A DNA stretch of 64,000 bases from Echinicola shivajiensis (lineage in GTDB: Bacteria; Bacteroidota; Bacteroidia; Cytophagales; Cyclobacteriaceae). The translations under genes and the position numbers were made by a program. Below the pieces are notes generated by a model. The model searched no databases. It had not been told where the DNA came from and worked only from the letters and a program-made list of their open reading frames with translations. The stretch spans positions 310,001-374,000 of the forward strand of contig NZ_JAHHZM010000002.1 of assembly GCF_018642165.1 (NCBI RefSeq). The letters are read 5' to 3'. Shown here piece after piece: positions 1-8,836 of the stretch. Position 1 is the stretch's first letter; each line of letters opens with the position of its first letter.

Positions 1-93
1 AGGATATGACACAAAATGTCTCGTTCTGCATCCCAGAATTTAGGCTAATCAAAAGTATAGCTTTAATTTGCCTGTAAAAATTAATAGGAAGAG

Positions 94-1341
94 ATGGAAA
101 TGATATTTTTGAGCCTTTTGGCTTTGAACGTTTTGATAACTTTAGTTTTGCTCTTTAGACAACTAAGCCAAGTCAGAGAGAAGAAGTCATTGGAGGATAA
201 GTTAGCTTCCTTAAAAATGGACTTAGAGCGACAAATGTCTGAAAACCGCCAAGAGATTGGTCAGAATATCAATCAACAGTTTAAGCATGTCTTTGATACT
301 TTGAGGGAAAACTCCAAGGACCAAAATGAAACACTACGAGATTTTGGGAAGCTTTTTAGAGAAAACGTTCGTGAGTTTAATGAGCTGCAGAGAGAGAAAT
401 TTAGCGAATTGGAAAGGAGGCAGGAGAAGATGTTATTATCTACGGAGGCCAGATTGGAAAAAATGAGAGAGACAGTGGATGAAAAATTACAAAAAACCTT
501 GGAAACTAGGTTGGGGCAGTCATTTGAGATAGTCAGCAAACAGCTTCAAGCCGTTCAAAAAGGATTGGGAGAAATGCAAAACTTGGCAACCGGGGTAGGT
601 GACCTCAAAAGGGTTTTGACCAATGTAAAGAGCAGGGGAGTCCTTGGAGAATACCAGTTGCTGAGCATATTGGAAAACATCTTAGCGCCAGATCAATATG
701 TGAGTAATGCTGTGATGAAAAAAGGGGCAGCAGAAAGAGTGGAGTTTGCCGTTAAATTGCCCGGAAGCAGTAGTGATGAACCGGTTTTTCTTCCTATTGA
801 TGCTAAATTCCCCCAAGAAGCTTATCATAGATTGCTTGAGGCTTATGATATAGGCGATAAGGGCCTGGTGGATGCTTGCAAGCTAGAGCTGATGCGTGCA
901 GTGAAAAAGTCAGCCCAAGACATTAGTCTAAAATATATCAACCCTCCTTATACCACTGATTTTGCTGTGATGTTTTTGCCTATGGAAAGTCTATATGCAG
1001 AGGTGATCAGGGATGGAGTTTTATCACAACAATTGCAGAAGGAATATAAAGTGGTTGTCACAGGGCCTACTACCTTGGCAGCCATGTTGAATAGTTTGCA
1101 AATGGGCTTTAAAACTTTGGCTATTCAAAAGCGAAGCAGTGAGGTTTGGAAGGTGTTAGGTGCGGTAAAAACAGAGTTTGGGAAGTTTGGCAATTTGATA
1201 GAGAAAGCCCAGAAAAAGTTGAATGAGGCCAATCATGAATTGGACACTTTGGTGGGAACAAGAACAAGGGTGATACAGAGAAAGTTAAGAGATGTGGAGG
1301 GATTGCCTGAATCCGAAAATGGCCAATTTTTGGATAAATAA
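94..1341 (+). CDS. rmuC: RmuC family DNA recombination protein
   Basis: The 415-residue product has an N-terminal membrane segment (about residues 3-22), a long charged coiled coil (about 25-150) and a C-terminal RmuC domain (about 170-390) with the block GVLGEYQLLSILENIL and the endonuclease-fold-like motif FLPIDAKFP. RmuC proteins limit DNA rearrangement at inverted repeats and are thought to be membrane-tethered nucleases. Length is slightly shorter than the E. coli protein. Either of the first two Met codons (residue 1 or 3) could be the start. It is followed by an 93 bp gap, so it is probably its own transcription unit. Family assignment is firm; the biochemical role is inferred from the family. 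Confidence 0.93.
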   Translation: MEMIFLSLLALNVLITLVLLFRQLSQVREKKSLEDKLASLKMDLERQMSENRQEIGQNINQQFKHVFDTLRENSKDQNETLRDFGKLFRENVREFNELQREKFSELERRQEKMLLSTEARLEKMRETVDEKLQKTLETRLGQSFEIVSKQLQAVQKGLGEMQNLATGVGDLKRVLTNVKSRGVLGEYQLLSILENILAPDQYVSNAVMKKGAAERVEFAVKLPGSSSDEPVFLPIDAKFPQEAYHRLLEAYDIGDKGLVDACKLELMRAVKKSAQDISLKYINPPYTTDFAVMFLPMESLYAEVIRDGVLSQQLQKEYKVVVTGPTTLAAMLNSLQMGFKTLAIQKRSSEVWKVLGAVKTEFGKFGNLIEKAQKKLNEANHELDTLVGTRTRVIQRKLRDVEGLPESENGQFLDK

Positions 1342-1434
1342 TGCATCAATAAAAATCAGGAAATCTTTATTTATGCTCGTTAAATACACAACTTTAGGCT
1401 ACTTCTATCGTTTTTTAGTTAAAAGAAGTTTAGT

Positions 1435-2013
1435 ATGAAATTGAGAATTGGAATAAGTATTATCTTCTTAGGAGTTTTAATGTCAGCATGTAATCCTGTT
1501 AAGGTTTACTTGGAAAAAAACGAGGTAAAGGAAGGCAAATCCTATAAGACCTTTACCATAATTAACCAGTATGAAGGTAAAGATGCTTGGAACTCACCTA
1601 CTTTGGACAAAAACTTAATTGATGATCTTGTCAAAGGAATGGAGGATAGGGGCTTTACTCAAGACAGCGAACATCCTGATTTGATCTTAAGATACAATAC
1701 GCTGTTAAGTGACCGGGAAAAGGAAGTCCGCAGCAATAGCTACGATGGATTGTATCCTTATGGAATGTATTCACCAATGTACCGGTACCCATATAGAATG
1801 GGTTATCCCTATTGGCCTAGCCAAACAGAAATTGAAAAGTATAATTTGGGTGAAGTATTGATAGATTTTATTGACCCCAAAGCTGATGAAATCATTCTTA
1901 GAATCAGTGCAGTAGGTGAGGTTAATAATATCAAACAGAAGTCTAAGAATATTGGCGTTTCAGTGGATAAAATTCTATACGAGTTTTCAAAATACATGTC
2001 CAGTGATAGTTGA
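1435..2013 (+). CDS. DUF4136 domain lipoprotein
   Basis: This 192-residue protein starts with a lipoprotein signal peptide whose lipobox LMSAC places the lipidated cysteine at residue 19. The body has the pattern of DUF4136 proteins, common envelope lipoproteins of Bacteroidota: an N-terminal strand YKTFTIINQYEG, a middle segment around DDLVKGMEDRGF resembling the 'extended protein of mature age' fold, and a closing IDPKADEIILRISAVGEV. A Tyr/Pro/Met-rich insert (about residues 103-124) is low complexity. Function is unknown; it is presumably anchored in the inner or outer membrane. It is monocistronic and closed by a strong hairpin terminator. Confidence 0.82.
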   Translation: MKLRIGISIIFLGVLMSACNPVKVYLEKNEVKEGKSYKTFTIINQYEGKDAWNSPTLDKNLIDDLVKGMEDRGFTQDSEHPDLILRYNTLLSDREKEVRSNSYDGLYPYGMYSPMYRYPYRMGYPYWPSQTEIEKYNLGEVLIDFIDPKADEIILRISAVGEVNNIKQKSKNIGVSVDKILYEFSKYMSSDS

Positions 2014-2031
2014 TAAAAACTGGATGAGCAC

Positions 2032-2067
2032 AAAAAAGTCACTTGGTAATTTTCAAGTGACTTTTTT
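2032..2067 (+). terminator. Intrinsic terminator after the DUF4136 gene
   Basis: Arms AAAAAAGTCACTTG and CAAGTGACTTTTTT form a perfect stem around an 8-nt loop, 18 bp after the stop codon. The T run follows on the + strand. Confidence 0.85.
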
Positions 2068-2137
2068 AATTTTATCCTAAATATATCAGACAGGATCATC
2101 TTAGATTCTTAATAGTTTTTCTAAACCAAAAGCAGCC

Positions 2138-2476
2138 ATGTTTAATTACAATAATAAGACCTTTAGGTCTATCAGCAACAGTGATAATGGGGAAGTCTCC
2201 TCAGAAACTATTTTTCATTATTATCAAGAGGGGGAGATCCTTACAGCCCAATATTCAGGAGGTGAAATTGTCAAGGGACATTTGATCGGTAAAGTGGATC
2301 AAAATGGGATGATCAACATGAGATACCATCACATTAATCAGGAAGGAGAATTAATGACTGGGAAGTGTATTTCTACACCTGAAAGATTAGAAAACGGGAA
2401 AATAAGGCTTAATGAATCGTGGGAGTGGACTTCAGGAGATCTCTCAAAGGGGAAATCTATGATTGAAGAGGAGTAA
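2138..2476 (+). CDS. Small conserved protein, unknown function (often labelled N-acetylglutamate synthase-like)
   Basis: A 112-residue cytoplasmic protein with no signal peptide. The sequence is built from short beta-strand-like segments (IFHYYQEGEILTAQYSGGEIVKGHLIGKVD), resembling small all-beta MORN-like proteins. Homologues of this look in Bacteroidota are frequently auto-annotated as 'N-acetylglutamate synthase', but there is no acetyltransferase signature here and the name should not be trusted. It is flanked by intergenic gaps on both sides, so it is probably transcribed alone. No catalytic motif is visible. Confidence 0.7.
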   Translation: MFNYNNKTFRSISNSDNGEVSSETIFHYYQEGEILTAQYSGGEIVKGHLIGKVDQNGMINMRYHHINQEGELMTGKCISTPERLENGKIRLNESWEWTSGDLSKGKSMIEEE

Positions 2477-2588
2477 TTGCTAATTGAGATTCAGTGTATT
2501 CTTTTCTATTAAATTTGGGATTAGCCAGTATAAGTAGGGCTATTTAAGGTATAAAGGCAGGTTTTCCAACTAAAAATTAATTTACAAT

Positions 2589-2621
2589 TTTGTCTTTGCA
2601 GCTTAAAACACCTTATCTTTA
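2589..2621 (+). promoter_or_regulatory. Candidate promoter of trkA-trkH
   Basis: A TTTG at 2589-2592 is followed after 21 bp by TATCTTTA at 2614-2621, one base off the Bacteroidota -7 consensus TAnnTTTG. The predicted start of transcription would fall only a few nucleotides before the trkA ATG. Confidence 0.4.
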
Positions 2622-2626
2622 CGCCC

Positions 2627-3973
2627 ATGGCCATGAATATTGTGATTGCTGGAGCTGGTGATATGGGATTCCATCTTGCCGAGTCTTTGAGCTATGAAAA
2701 TAAAGACATTACTTTAATTGACACCGATAAGGATATTCTGGAGAATGTTGCCTCCAGGCTAGATGTACTGACGGTAATGGGTGATTCTGCTTCTATTGAT
2801 GTTTTGCAAAATGCAAATGTTAAAGAGGCTCATATGGTTATGGCTGTAACTACCTCTGAAAAAACCAATATAGTTACAGCTATGTTGGCAAAGCAGCTTG
2901 GGGCAAAAAGGGTAATTGCAAGGGTTCGAAACCACGATTATCTTTTGGAGGAGAATATAGCGTATTTTCATAATCTAGGTATTGATAATATTATTTCTCC
3001 AACCATGCTTTGTAGCGGTGAAATTCACCGAATGATCAAGAACTCTACTTTTTCTGATATTTTTGATTTCGAGGAAGGGAAACTGAACGTGGTTGGGATC
3101 ATTTTGAACCAATATTCTGCACTGGTCAATAAAAAGCTTTCCGAGACCCGGGCAATGCCGATTTTTGAGGATATCAGGATTATCGCTATTGTGCGTGATC
3201 AAATGACAATTATCCCAAAAGGAACTACAGTATTGAGGAATAATGACCATGTCTATTTTATCTCCAATAAAAAAGCCAATGAGTCCATTGTCCAGTTAAT
3301 GGATCAACGGGAAATCAATATAAAAAATGTAATGATTATTGGTGGGGATGACCTAGCTTTTACCTCGGCATTGAAGTTAGAACCAGAATATAGGGTGACC
3401 CTGATCCACAAGGATAAAGAGCGCTGCAAATGGTTGTCTGAACGGTTGGATACTTCCTTGGTCATCCATGGAGATTACAAGAATATAGAATTACTTATTG
3501 AAGAGGGGCTAGAGGAGATGCAAGCATTTTTGGCACTTACTGAAAGTTCCGAGACCAATATTATTACCAGTTTGAGTGCCAAAAACCACGGGGTTTACAA
3601 GACTATTGCCCATGTGGATACCCGAGAATATATCCATATTTCACATAGTATAGGAGTAGATTCCCTTATCAATAAAAAATTGGTGGCCGCCAATCAGATT
3701 ACAAGGTATCTTAGAAAAGGTAAGGTGGAGGCGATTTCCGGGATTTATGGGGTAGATGCCGAATTTATCCAGTATGTGATTTCAAAAAATAATAGATTAA
3801 CTAAAAAGCAACTCCGAGAATTACATTTTCCTGAAACGGCCATTGTAGCAGGTGTAATCAGAGGAGAGGAAGTTTTTATACCAGATGGAGATTTTCAACT
3901 TCAAATAAATGATAAAGCCATTGTTTTAGCATTACCATCTGCCAAATCCAGTCTGGAAAAATTATTTAACTGA
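2627..3973 (+). CDS. trkA: Trk potassium uptake system NAD-binding regulatory protein TrkA
   Basis: This 448-residue peripheral protein has the duplicated TrkA layout: RCK Rossmann domain 1 (about 1-125, with GAGDMGFHLAESL and the acidic ribose-binding end of strand 2, IDTD), a TrkA-C domain (about 140-225), a second RCK domain (about 232-350) with a degenerate glycine loop GGDDLAFTSALKL, and a final TrkA-C domain (about 370-448). It gates the TrkH channel in response to bound nucleotide. Start may be residue 1 or the Met at residue 3. trkH begins 4 bp after the stop, so the two are one operon. The second nucleotide site looks less conserved than the first. Confidence 0.95.
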   Translation: MAMNIVIAGAGDMGFHLAESLSYENKDITLIDTDKDILENVASRLDVLTVMGDSASIDVLQNANVKEAHMVMAVTTSEKTNIVTAMLAKQLGAKRVIARVRNHDYLLEENIAYFHNLGIDNIISPTMLCSGEIHRMIKNSTFSDIFDFEEGKLNVVGIILNQYSALVNKKLSETRAMPIFEDIRIIAIVRDQMTIIPKGTTVLRNNDHVYFISNKKANESIVQLMDQREINIKNVMIIGGDDLAFTSALKLEPEYRVTLIHKDKERCKWLSERLDTSLVIHGDYKNIELLIEEGLEEMQAFLALTESSETNIITSLSAKNHGVYKTIAHVDTREYIHISHSIGVDSLINKKLVAANQITRYLRKGKVEAISGIYGVDAEFIQYVISKNNRLTKKQLRELHFPETAIVAGVIRGEEVFIPDGDFQLQINDKAIVLALPSAKSSLEKLFN

Positions 3974-3977
3974 TACA

Positions 3978-5429
3978 ATGATCCATTATAAGGCTATTGG
4001 AAAAATCATGGGAGGCTTATTGATGCTGCTGGGCTTATTGATGCTCCCGGGTATTGGTTTTAGTTATTATTTTCAAAGCGGGGATCAAATGCCGCTGATT
4101 TATTCAGCCTTTGTTTCTATGGCCATGGGGGCCATTTTATTTTTTTCCTTTTCTAAACAGGATCAGAATATCCGAAAGCGCGAAGGGTATTTGATAGTTG
4201 GGCTAAGTTGGGTCTTTATGTCATTGTTTGGTATGCTTCCCTTTCTGGTAAGTGGGACGATTCCCAATATTCCTGATGCTATTTTTGAAACCGTTTCCGG
4301 ATTGACTACCACTGGTGCTTCCATTTTGAATGATATTGAAGCCCTTCCAAAAGGAATATTGTTTTGGCGAAGTATGACCCAATGGATAGGTGGCTTGGGA
4401 ATAATTGTATTAACGGTGGCCATATTCCCACTTTTGGGAATTGGCGGGATCGAATTGTTTGTTGCAGAGTCTCCAGGTCCAACTTCAGATAAGTTGCATC
4501 CGAGGATTCGGGAGACAGCCAAAAGGCTATGGTATGTTTATGTTGGGCTTACTGTGCTTTGTACATTATTGTATTATATAGGTGGAATGACCTTTTACGA
4601 TGCCATAAATCATGCATTGACTACTTTGGCTACCGGTGGATTTTCTACAAAAAATGCCAGTATGGCCTTTTATGAATCTCCCTTTATACAATATGTGGCG
4701 ATTATTTTTATGTTGCTTGCTGGTACCAACTTTACGGTTATTTACTTTGGTTTGATAGGTAAGTTTGACAAGGTTTGGAAAAGTGATGAATTTAAAGCTT
4801 ATGTTTTGGTAGTAGTTTTAATTATTGGGGCTTTAACAATCCCTGTTTATATGTTTTCTGGGGAAGGTCCAGAGAAAGCATTTAGAGATACCGCCTTTCA
4901 GGTTTCCTCATTGCTGACCACTACAGGTTATGTTACAGCTGATTATACTAGTTACGGCCATGGACTGACCATTTTATTCTTTTTGATTTTGTTCATTGGA
5001 GGTTGCGCGGGGTCTACAGCGGGGGGAATTAAGTTTATTCGACATTTGACCTTCTTTAAAAATACCCTTTTGGAATTTAAACGAATTGTGCACCCAAGGG
5101 CTGTAGTACCCTTAAAAATCAATGGAGATCGTGTTACAGGGAAGATTATAACACATATTATGAACTTCCTGCTGATATACCTTATGGTTTTTGTTATTGG
5201 AAGCGTGGTACTTTCAGTTTTGGGTTATGATATGCTGACTAGTTTTGGGGCCATTGCAACCTGTTTGGGAAATGTGGGACCGGCAATAGGAAATGTAGGA
5301 CCTTTAAATAATTTTGCTTTTTTTGACCCTGTAGCTAAATTGTTTTTGTCTTTTATTATGCTTTTGGGAAGGTTGGAGCTTTACACCATTTTGATTTTGT
5401 TTACTCCTTATTTTTGGAGAACTAATTAG
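3978..5429 (+). CDS. trkH: Trk/Ktr potassium transporter membrane subunit TrkH
   Basis: A 483-residue polytopic inner-membrane protein with the four pseudo-repeated pore loops of the TrkH/KtrB superfamily. The selectivity-filter strings can be read directly: GLTTTGAS, ATGGFSTKN, TTTGYVTAD and CLGNVGPAIGNVG. The segment GGCAGSTAGGIKFIR between the third and fourth repeats is also typical. Together with TrkA it imports K+ driven by ion gradients. It lies 4 bp downstream of trkA. Length matches the family. No downstream partner is evident before the PhzF gene. Confidence 0.95.
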   Translation: MIHYKAIGKIMGGLLMLLGLLMLPGIGFSYYFQSGDQMPLIYSAFVSMAMGAILFFSFSKQDQNIRKREGYLIVGLSWVFMSLFGMLPFLVSGTIPNIPDAIFETVSGLTTTGASILNDIEALPKGILFWRSMTQWIGGLGIIVLTVAIFPLLGIGGIELFVAESPGPTSDKLHPRIRETAKRLWYVYVGLTVLCTLLYYIGGMTFYDAINHALTTLATGGFSTKNASMAFYESPFIQYVAIIFMLLAGTNFTVIYFGLIGKFDKVWKSDEFKAYVLVVVLIIGALTIPVYMFSGEGPEKAFRDTAFQVSSLLTTTGYVTADYTSYGHGLTILFFLILFIGGCAGSTAGGIKFIRHLTFFKNTLLEFKRIVHPRAVVPLKINGDRVTGKIITHIMNFLLIYLMVFVIGSVVLSVLGYDMLTSFGAIATCLGNVGPAIGNVGPLNNFAFFDPVAKLFLSFIMLLGRLELYTILILFTPYFWRTN

Positions 5430-5514
5430 GTTAGATATTCATTCTCAAATAGGGAATATATTGTTGTTTTCCACCAGCTAAATATGTTTTTATAATTAGA
5501 TCGAGCAGAAAATT

Positions 5515-6315
5515 ATGGATATTCAATATCAAATTATCTCAGTTTTTACAGACCAAAATAAGGGCTTTCAGGGCAATCCATCAGCAGTCATTCTCTTATA
5601 TCAAAATCTTTCGGATGCCGAATTAAAAGAAATAGCAATTAAGTTGGATCAACCTGCTACCACTTTTCTTTGGAAAATTCCAGGCACAGAAGAGTATAAA
5701 ATAAGATGGTTTGCTCCAAGTGATGAGATCGGGCTATGTGGACATGGTACCGCTGCTGCAACTGCATTCTTAAGTCAAAAGCTTGGAGTAAATGGTCCTT
5801 TCAGAATGCATTATGCAGAAGGAATTGTAGAAGGCCAGGTTAATGCTGATCAAACCATCAGTATTAGTATTAATGCAATCATTGTTCAAGAGAAAGTGGA
5901 AAAGGTGCCGGAAGAAATATTAAATGGCTTGGGAGCACCTATATTGGGGATGTACAGGACTGCCAATAAATATATTATTCTGACAGATTCTGAAAAGAGT
6001 GTTCAGCAAATGAAACCTGACTTCGAACAATTAAAGAAGTGTGATATTTTTGGTTATGCTGTTACGGCCCAAGGAGAAGGGGAAGATTTTGTGAGCAGGA
6101 CTATTATCCCTCATACCAAAATATTGGAAGATAGTGCAACTGGTTCCTCTCATGCCATGTTGGTCCCGTTTTGGGCAGAGCGTTTAGGAAAAGAACATTT
6201 CAAGGCAGCTCAGTTCAGTCCAAGAGGAGGGACTTTCGTTTGTGAGTTGAAGGCCAGCATAGTGAAACTATGTGGTGAATATGTGTTGGAGGAAAAAGGC
6301 ACAATCAATATTTAG
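5515..6315 (+). CDS. PhzF family isomerase/epimerase-like protein
   Basis: A 266-residue protein of the PhzF/diaminopimelate-epimerase-like fold. Diagnostic features are the N-terminal FQGNPSAVILL with the GNPxAV motif, WFAPSDEIGLCGHGTAAATAF (the second phosphate/substrate loop), and EDSATGSSHAMLVPFWAERLG near the C-terminus, where family members typically read DPATGSA. In Bacteroidota such proteins are rarely linked to phenazine synthesis; no phenazine genes are nearby, so the substrate is unknown. The gene is transcribed alone, 85 bp after trkH, and converges on the cytochrome c gene at a shared terminator. Confidence 0.85.
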   Translation: MDIQYQIISVFTDQNKGFQGNPSAVILLYQNLSDAELKEIAIKLDQPATTFLWKIPGTEEYKIRWFAPSDEIGLCGHGTAAATAFLSQKLGVNGPFRMHYAEGIVEGQVNADQTISISINAIIVQEKVEKVPEEILNGLGAPILGMYRTANKYIILTDSEKSVQQMKPDFEQLKKCDIFGYAVTAQGEGEDFVSRTIIPHTKILEDSATGSSHAMLVPFWAERLGKEHFKAAQFSPRGGTFVCELKASIVKLCGEYVLEEKGTINI

Positions 6316-6345
6316 AAGGGTAATTAAATGGATTTGGAAGGAATT

Positions 6346-6376
6346 AAAAAAAGGGCAAATAATATTTGCCCTTTTT
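6346..6376. terminator. Bidirectional terminator between PhzF gene and cytochrome c gene
   Basis: Arms AAAAAGGGCAAATA and TATTTGCCCTTTTT pair almost without loop and give a T run on either strand, serving the two convergent genes. Confidence 0.85.
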
Positions 6377-6411
6377 GGGTTTTATAACTTTGGTGATTAG
6401 CTGCTGACTTT

Positions 6412-6828
6412 TTATTTCTTTTCAATGGATTTAACTTCTTTTTCAGAAACCATCTTTTTTGTCTTATTCCCCCAATTGTTCAGGATATAATTCATTACAT
6501 CAGCAACTTCGTCATCATATAAACCTAGATTGCTCATGGTATTATTATATGATTTTTTGTTTACTGTAATTTCTCCACTCATTCCGAACTTTACTGCTCG
6601 AATACTTTGCTCGCGATTTTTTAAAAGAAAATCAGAATTGGCCAAAGGAGGGAAGGTACCCGCTACTCCTTTGCCATCTGCCATATGACAGGTAATGCAA
6701 TAATCCTTATAAACTTCTTGGCCTCTTTTAATACTGGCTTTGAGAGCATCATCTTGATCACTGAAGGTAAATGCTGTCCAACCCAGATAAGCACCTACCA
6801 AACTGGTGATAATAGTAGTTTTAATCAT
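6412..6828 (-). CDS. c-type cytochrome
   Basis: A 138-residue exported monohaem cytochrome. An N-terminal hydrophobic segment (about 3-20) acts as signal or membrane anchor. The haem motif CITCH is at residues 44-48 and a plausible distal Met ligand is in VKFGMSGEI. The C-terminal helix ends in a lysine-rich tail. The gene starts 6 bp after the stop of the sugar dehydrogenase gene on the same strand, so this cytochrome is the likely electron acceptor of that enzyme. The partner assignment is inferred from position. Confidence 0.9.
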   Translation of the reverse strand: MIKTTIITSLVGAYLGWTAFTFSDQDDALKASIKRGQEVYKDYCITCHMADGKGVAGTFPPLANSDFLLKNREQSIRAVKFGMSGEITVNKKSYNNTMSNLGLYDDEVADVMNYILNNWGNKTKKMVSEKEVKSIEKK

Positions 6829-6834
6829 AAAAGC

Positions 6835-8001
6835 TTATTTGTTGGGAATAATTTTAACAATGCCTTTTCCTCCGATTGCGGCATAGATGTAATTGTCTGG
6901 GCCCGTTTTTACATTTCTTAATCTACCCAATCCATCTAAAAGCTTCGTTCTGCTGACCACCTTCTTGCCGTCCATTTGAAGTAATTCAAGGTATTGGAAT
7001 TTTAAGGAGCCTACCAAAATGCTTCCAGCCCAATCGGGGTAGGTTTCTTCTGGTACAATGGCAAAACCTGATGGGGCAATAGATGGAACCCAATAGTAAA
7101 TAGGTTGTTCCATTCCTTCTTTACTGGTATCTTCAGTAAGCATAGAATCGTCATAGTTGATACCATAACTTACCAGCGGCCAGCCAAAGTTGCCTCCTTT
7201 TTTTACAATATTGATTTCATCGCCACCTTGAGGGCCGTGCTCATTGACCCAAATCTCCTTATATTTTGGGTGGAAAAGCATTCCCTGTGGGTTTCTATGT
7301 CCATAGGAATAAATAGCTTTTTTAGCATCGTCCTCATTTACGAAAGGATTGTCTTTTGGAATGCTACCATCGTCATTCAGACGGTAAATTTTACCATTAT
7401 CCCTGGTAATATCTTGCGGGTTGTTGTCCCTGTCTCCTCTATCTCCGGCAGAGAAATAAAGGTGGCCCTCATTATCAAAAGTAAGTCTAGAACCAAAATG
7501 TTGTCCTTTTTTGGTGTTTGGACCAGCTTTATAGATCATTTCATGATCAGAAAGTTCACTGCCGTTGAATTTTGCTCTTACTACTGCAGTATTGGCACCT
7601 TCTCCTTCTCCTTCAGATGAAGCAATGGTAAAATACACCCAGTTGTTGTTTTCAAAATCAGGGTGGAGGGCAAGGTCCAACAATCCTCCCTGTCCTCTTG
7701 AAGATACCTCAGGAGCGTTTTTTACTTCTGTTTTTTTGCCGTCCTTTACAAGGAAGAGTGTTCCGGCCTTTTCTGAGACCAAAATGCTGCCATCTGGTAA
7801 GAAGTCCATTCCCCATGGATCATCAAATCCTTCTACTATTGTTTCTACCGTGTAATTTTTTGGATCTTCAGCTACAGCAGGTGTGTTTACGCTTATCCCG
7901 GGTCGGTTATCTTTTTCCTGTGCGCAGGCGCTTGCGGCTATTAAACTAAAAGAGAATAATGTTAAAGCGCATTTTAAATGCATGCTGGTTTTTAATTTCA
8001 T
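6835..8001 (-). CDS. PQQ-dependent sugar dehydrogenase (glucose/sorbosone dehydrogenase family)
   Basis: A 388-residue exported six-bladed propeller enzyme. The signal peptide ends near SACAQ, with a cysteine at residue 27 that could be lipidated although the lipobox is weak. Family blocks are DDPWGMDFLPDGSILVSEK, HFGSRLTFDNEGHLYFSAGDRG, YSYGHRNPQGMLFHP and WVNEHGPQGGDEINIVKKG, which carry the PQQ and calcium ligands and catalytic histidine of soluble aldose dehydrogenases. It oxidises aldoses in the periplasm and would pass electrons to the cytochrome encoded directly downstream. Whether this cell makes PQQ cannot be seen here. Confidence 0.92.
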   Translation of the reverse strand: MKLKTSMHLKCALTLFSFSLIAASACAQEKDNRPGISVNTPAVAEDPKNYTVETIVEGFDDPWGMDFLPDGSILVSEKAGTLFLVKDGKKTEVKNAPEVSSRGQGGLLDLALHPDFENNNWVYFTIASSEGEGEGANTAVVRAKFNGSELSDHEMIYKAGPNTKKGQHFGSRLTFDNEGHLYFSAGDRGDRDNNPQDITRDNGKIYRLNDDGSIPKDNPFVNEDDAKKAIYSYGHRNPQGMLFHPKYKEIWVNEHGPQGGDEINIVKKGGNFGWPLVSYGINYDDSMLTEDTSKEGMEQPIYYWVPSIAPSGFAIVPEETYPDWAGSILVGSLKFQYLELLQMDGKKVVSRTKLLDGLGRLRNVKTGPDNYIYAAIGGKGIVKIIPNK

Positions 8002-8268
8002 AATAAATAGGCTTATTATTATAATAGGTTTTATGAATTGATTTCATTCCCGAAAGAAATTGTAAAAATGTAGTTTTACAATTCCTTAATGGTTTTAGCA
8101 ATTTGGAACTAAATATAAGCAATAACCTAGTGAATTGGATAATTCAATAGGCCAAGATTCCAAATTACTTCAATGGTATACAATAATTATTAGTTTTTAG
8201 TATTAATCAAATATCCATATTGTATATTTAATATGGACTTAATATTATCCGATCGGAAAATTAACAAT

Positions 8269-8742
8269 ATGAATAGAGTAAATAACAGAGTTGTTTTCGC
8301 GATGATGCTGTCCCTATTAGCATTTTTTGCAAGTTGTAGTCAGTTAACGGAATCCATATATACTGATAATGTATTGGAGTATAAGTTAAATACCATTAGT
8401 ACTGCGTATGGGTATACAGGCAGGGCAATATTTAAAGAGTATTCAGATGGAAGTGGACTGCAACTGACCCTTATCTTGGAGGGGGAAGCAGACAATAAGG
8501 CTTACTTTTTTCCTGCTCACCTGCACAAAGGGAGTTATCAGGATGTGGAAGCTTCTATGTTAGAAAAATTGAATCCAGTGGATATTAGACCGTTAAGAAG
8601 TGTAACCATTTTAAAGGGGTATACTTATGAAGATATAAAAGAGCTTGATGGACATATAAAGGTTCATTTGGCGGAGGATGGTCCTGATTATAACACTATT
8701 TTGGTAGCTGGAAATGTAGGGGTCAATGCCGTGCAGGAATGA
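8269..8742 (+). CDS. Small lipoprotein with CHRD-like histidine motif
   Basis: A 157-residue lipoprotein from the Met at 8269, where the signal peptide ends in the lipobox FASC (lipidated cysteine 23). An in-frame ATG at 8233 would add 12 polar residues in front of the signal peptide and is therefore less likely. The mature part contains FFPAHLHKGSYQDVE and a closing IKVHLAEDGPDYNTILVAGNVGVN, a layout recalling CHRD/superoxide-dismutase-like beta sandwiches, where an AHIH string and a terminal HL pair are conserved. No enzymatic function can be claimed. It is divergent from the dehydrogenase gene and converges on another lipoprotein gene. Confidence 0.7.
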   Translation: MNRVNNRVVFAMMLSLLAFFASCSQLTESIYTDNVLEYKLNTISTAYGYTGRAIFKEYSDGSGLQLTLILEGEADNKAYFFPAHLHKGSYQDVEASMLEKLNPVDIRPLRSVTILKGYTYEDIKELDGHIKVHLAEDGPDYNTILVAGNVGVNAVQE

Positions 8743-8781
8743 TACTAAATTTCCTCAAAGAGATAAATAGGAACAAAAATG

Positions 8782-8816
8782 AAAAGGGGCAGGGATAATT
8801 TACCCGTGCCCCTTTT
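8782..8816. terminator. Bidirectional terminator between two convergent lipoprotein genes
   Basis: Arms AAAAGGGGCA-GGG and CCC-GTGCCCCTTTT form a GC-rich stem with one internal mismatch and T runs on both strands. Confidence 0.8.
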
Positions 8817-8836
8817 ATAAGCTTAATCCTTTCCAA

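Noticed and set aside
2138-2476. N-acetylglutamate synthase identity for the 112-residue protein
   Set aside because: The common label in relatives is not supported by any acetyltransferase motif; it was recorded as unknown function.
5515-6315. Phenazine biosynthesis role for the PhzF-family protein
   Set aside because: No other phenazine genes are present and the family is functionally diverse.
7105-7620. 171-codon frame antisense to the sugar dehydrogenase
   Set aside because: It mirrors a strongly conserved enzyme gene on the other strand and resembles no protein family.
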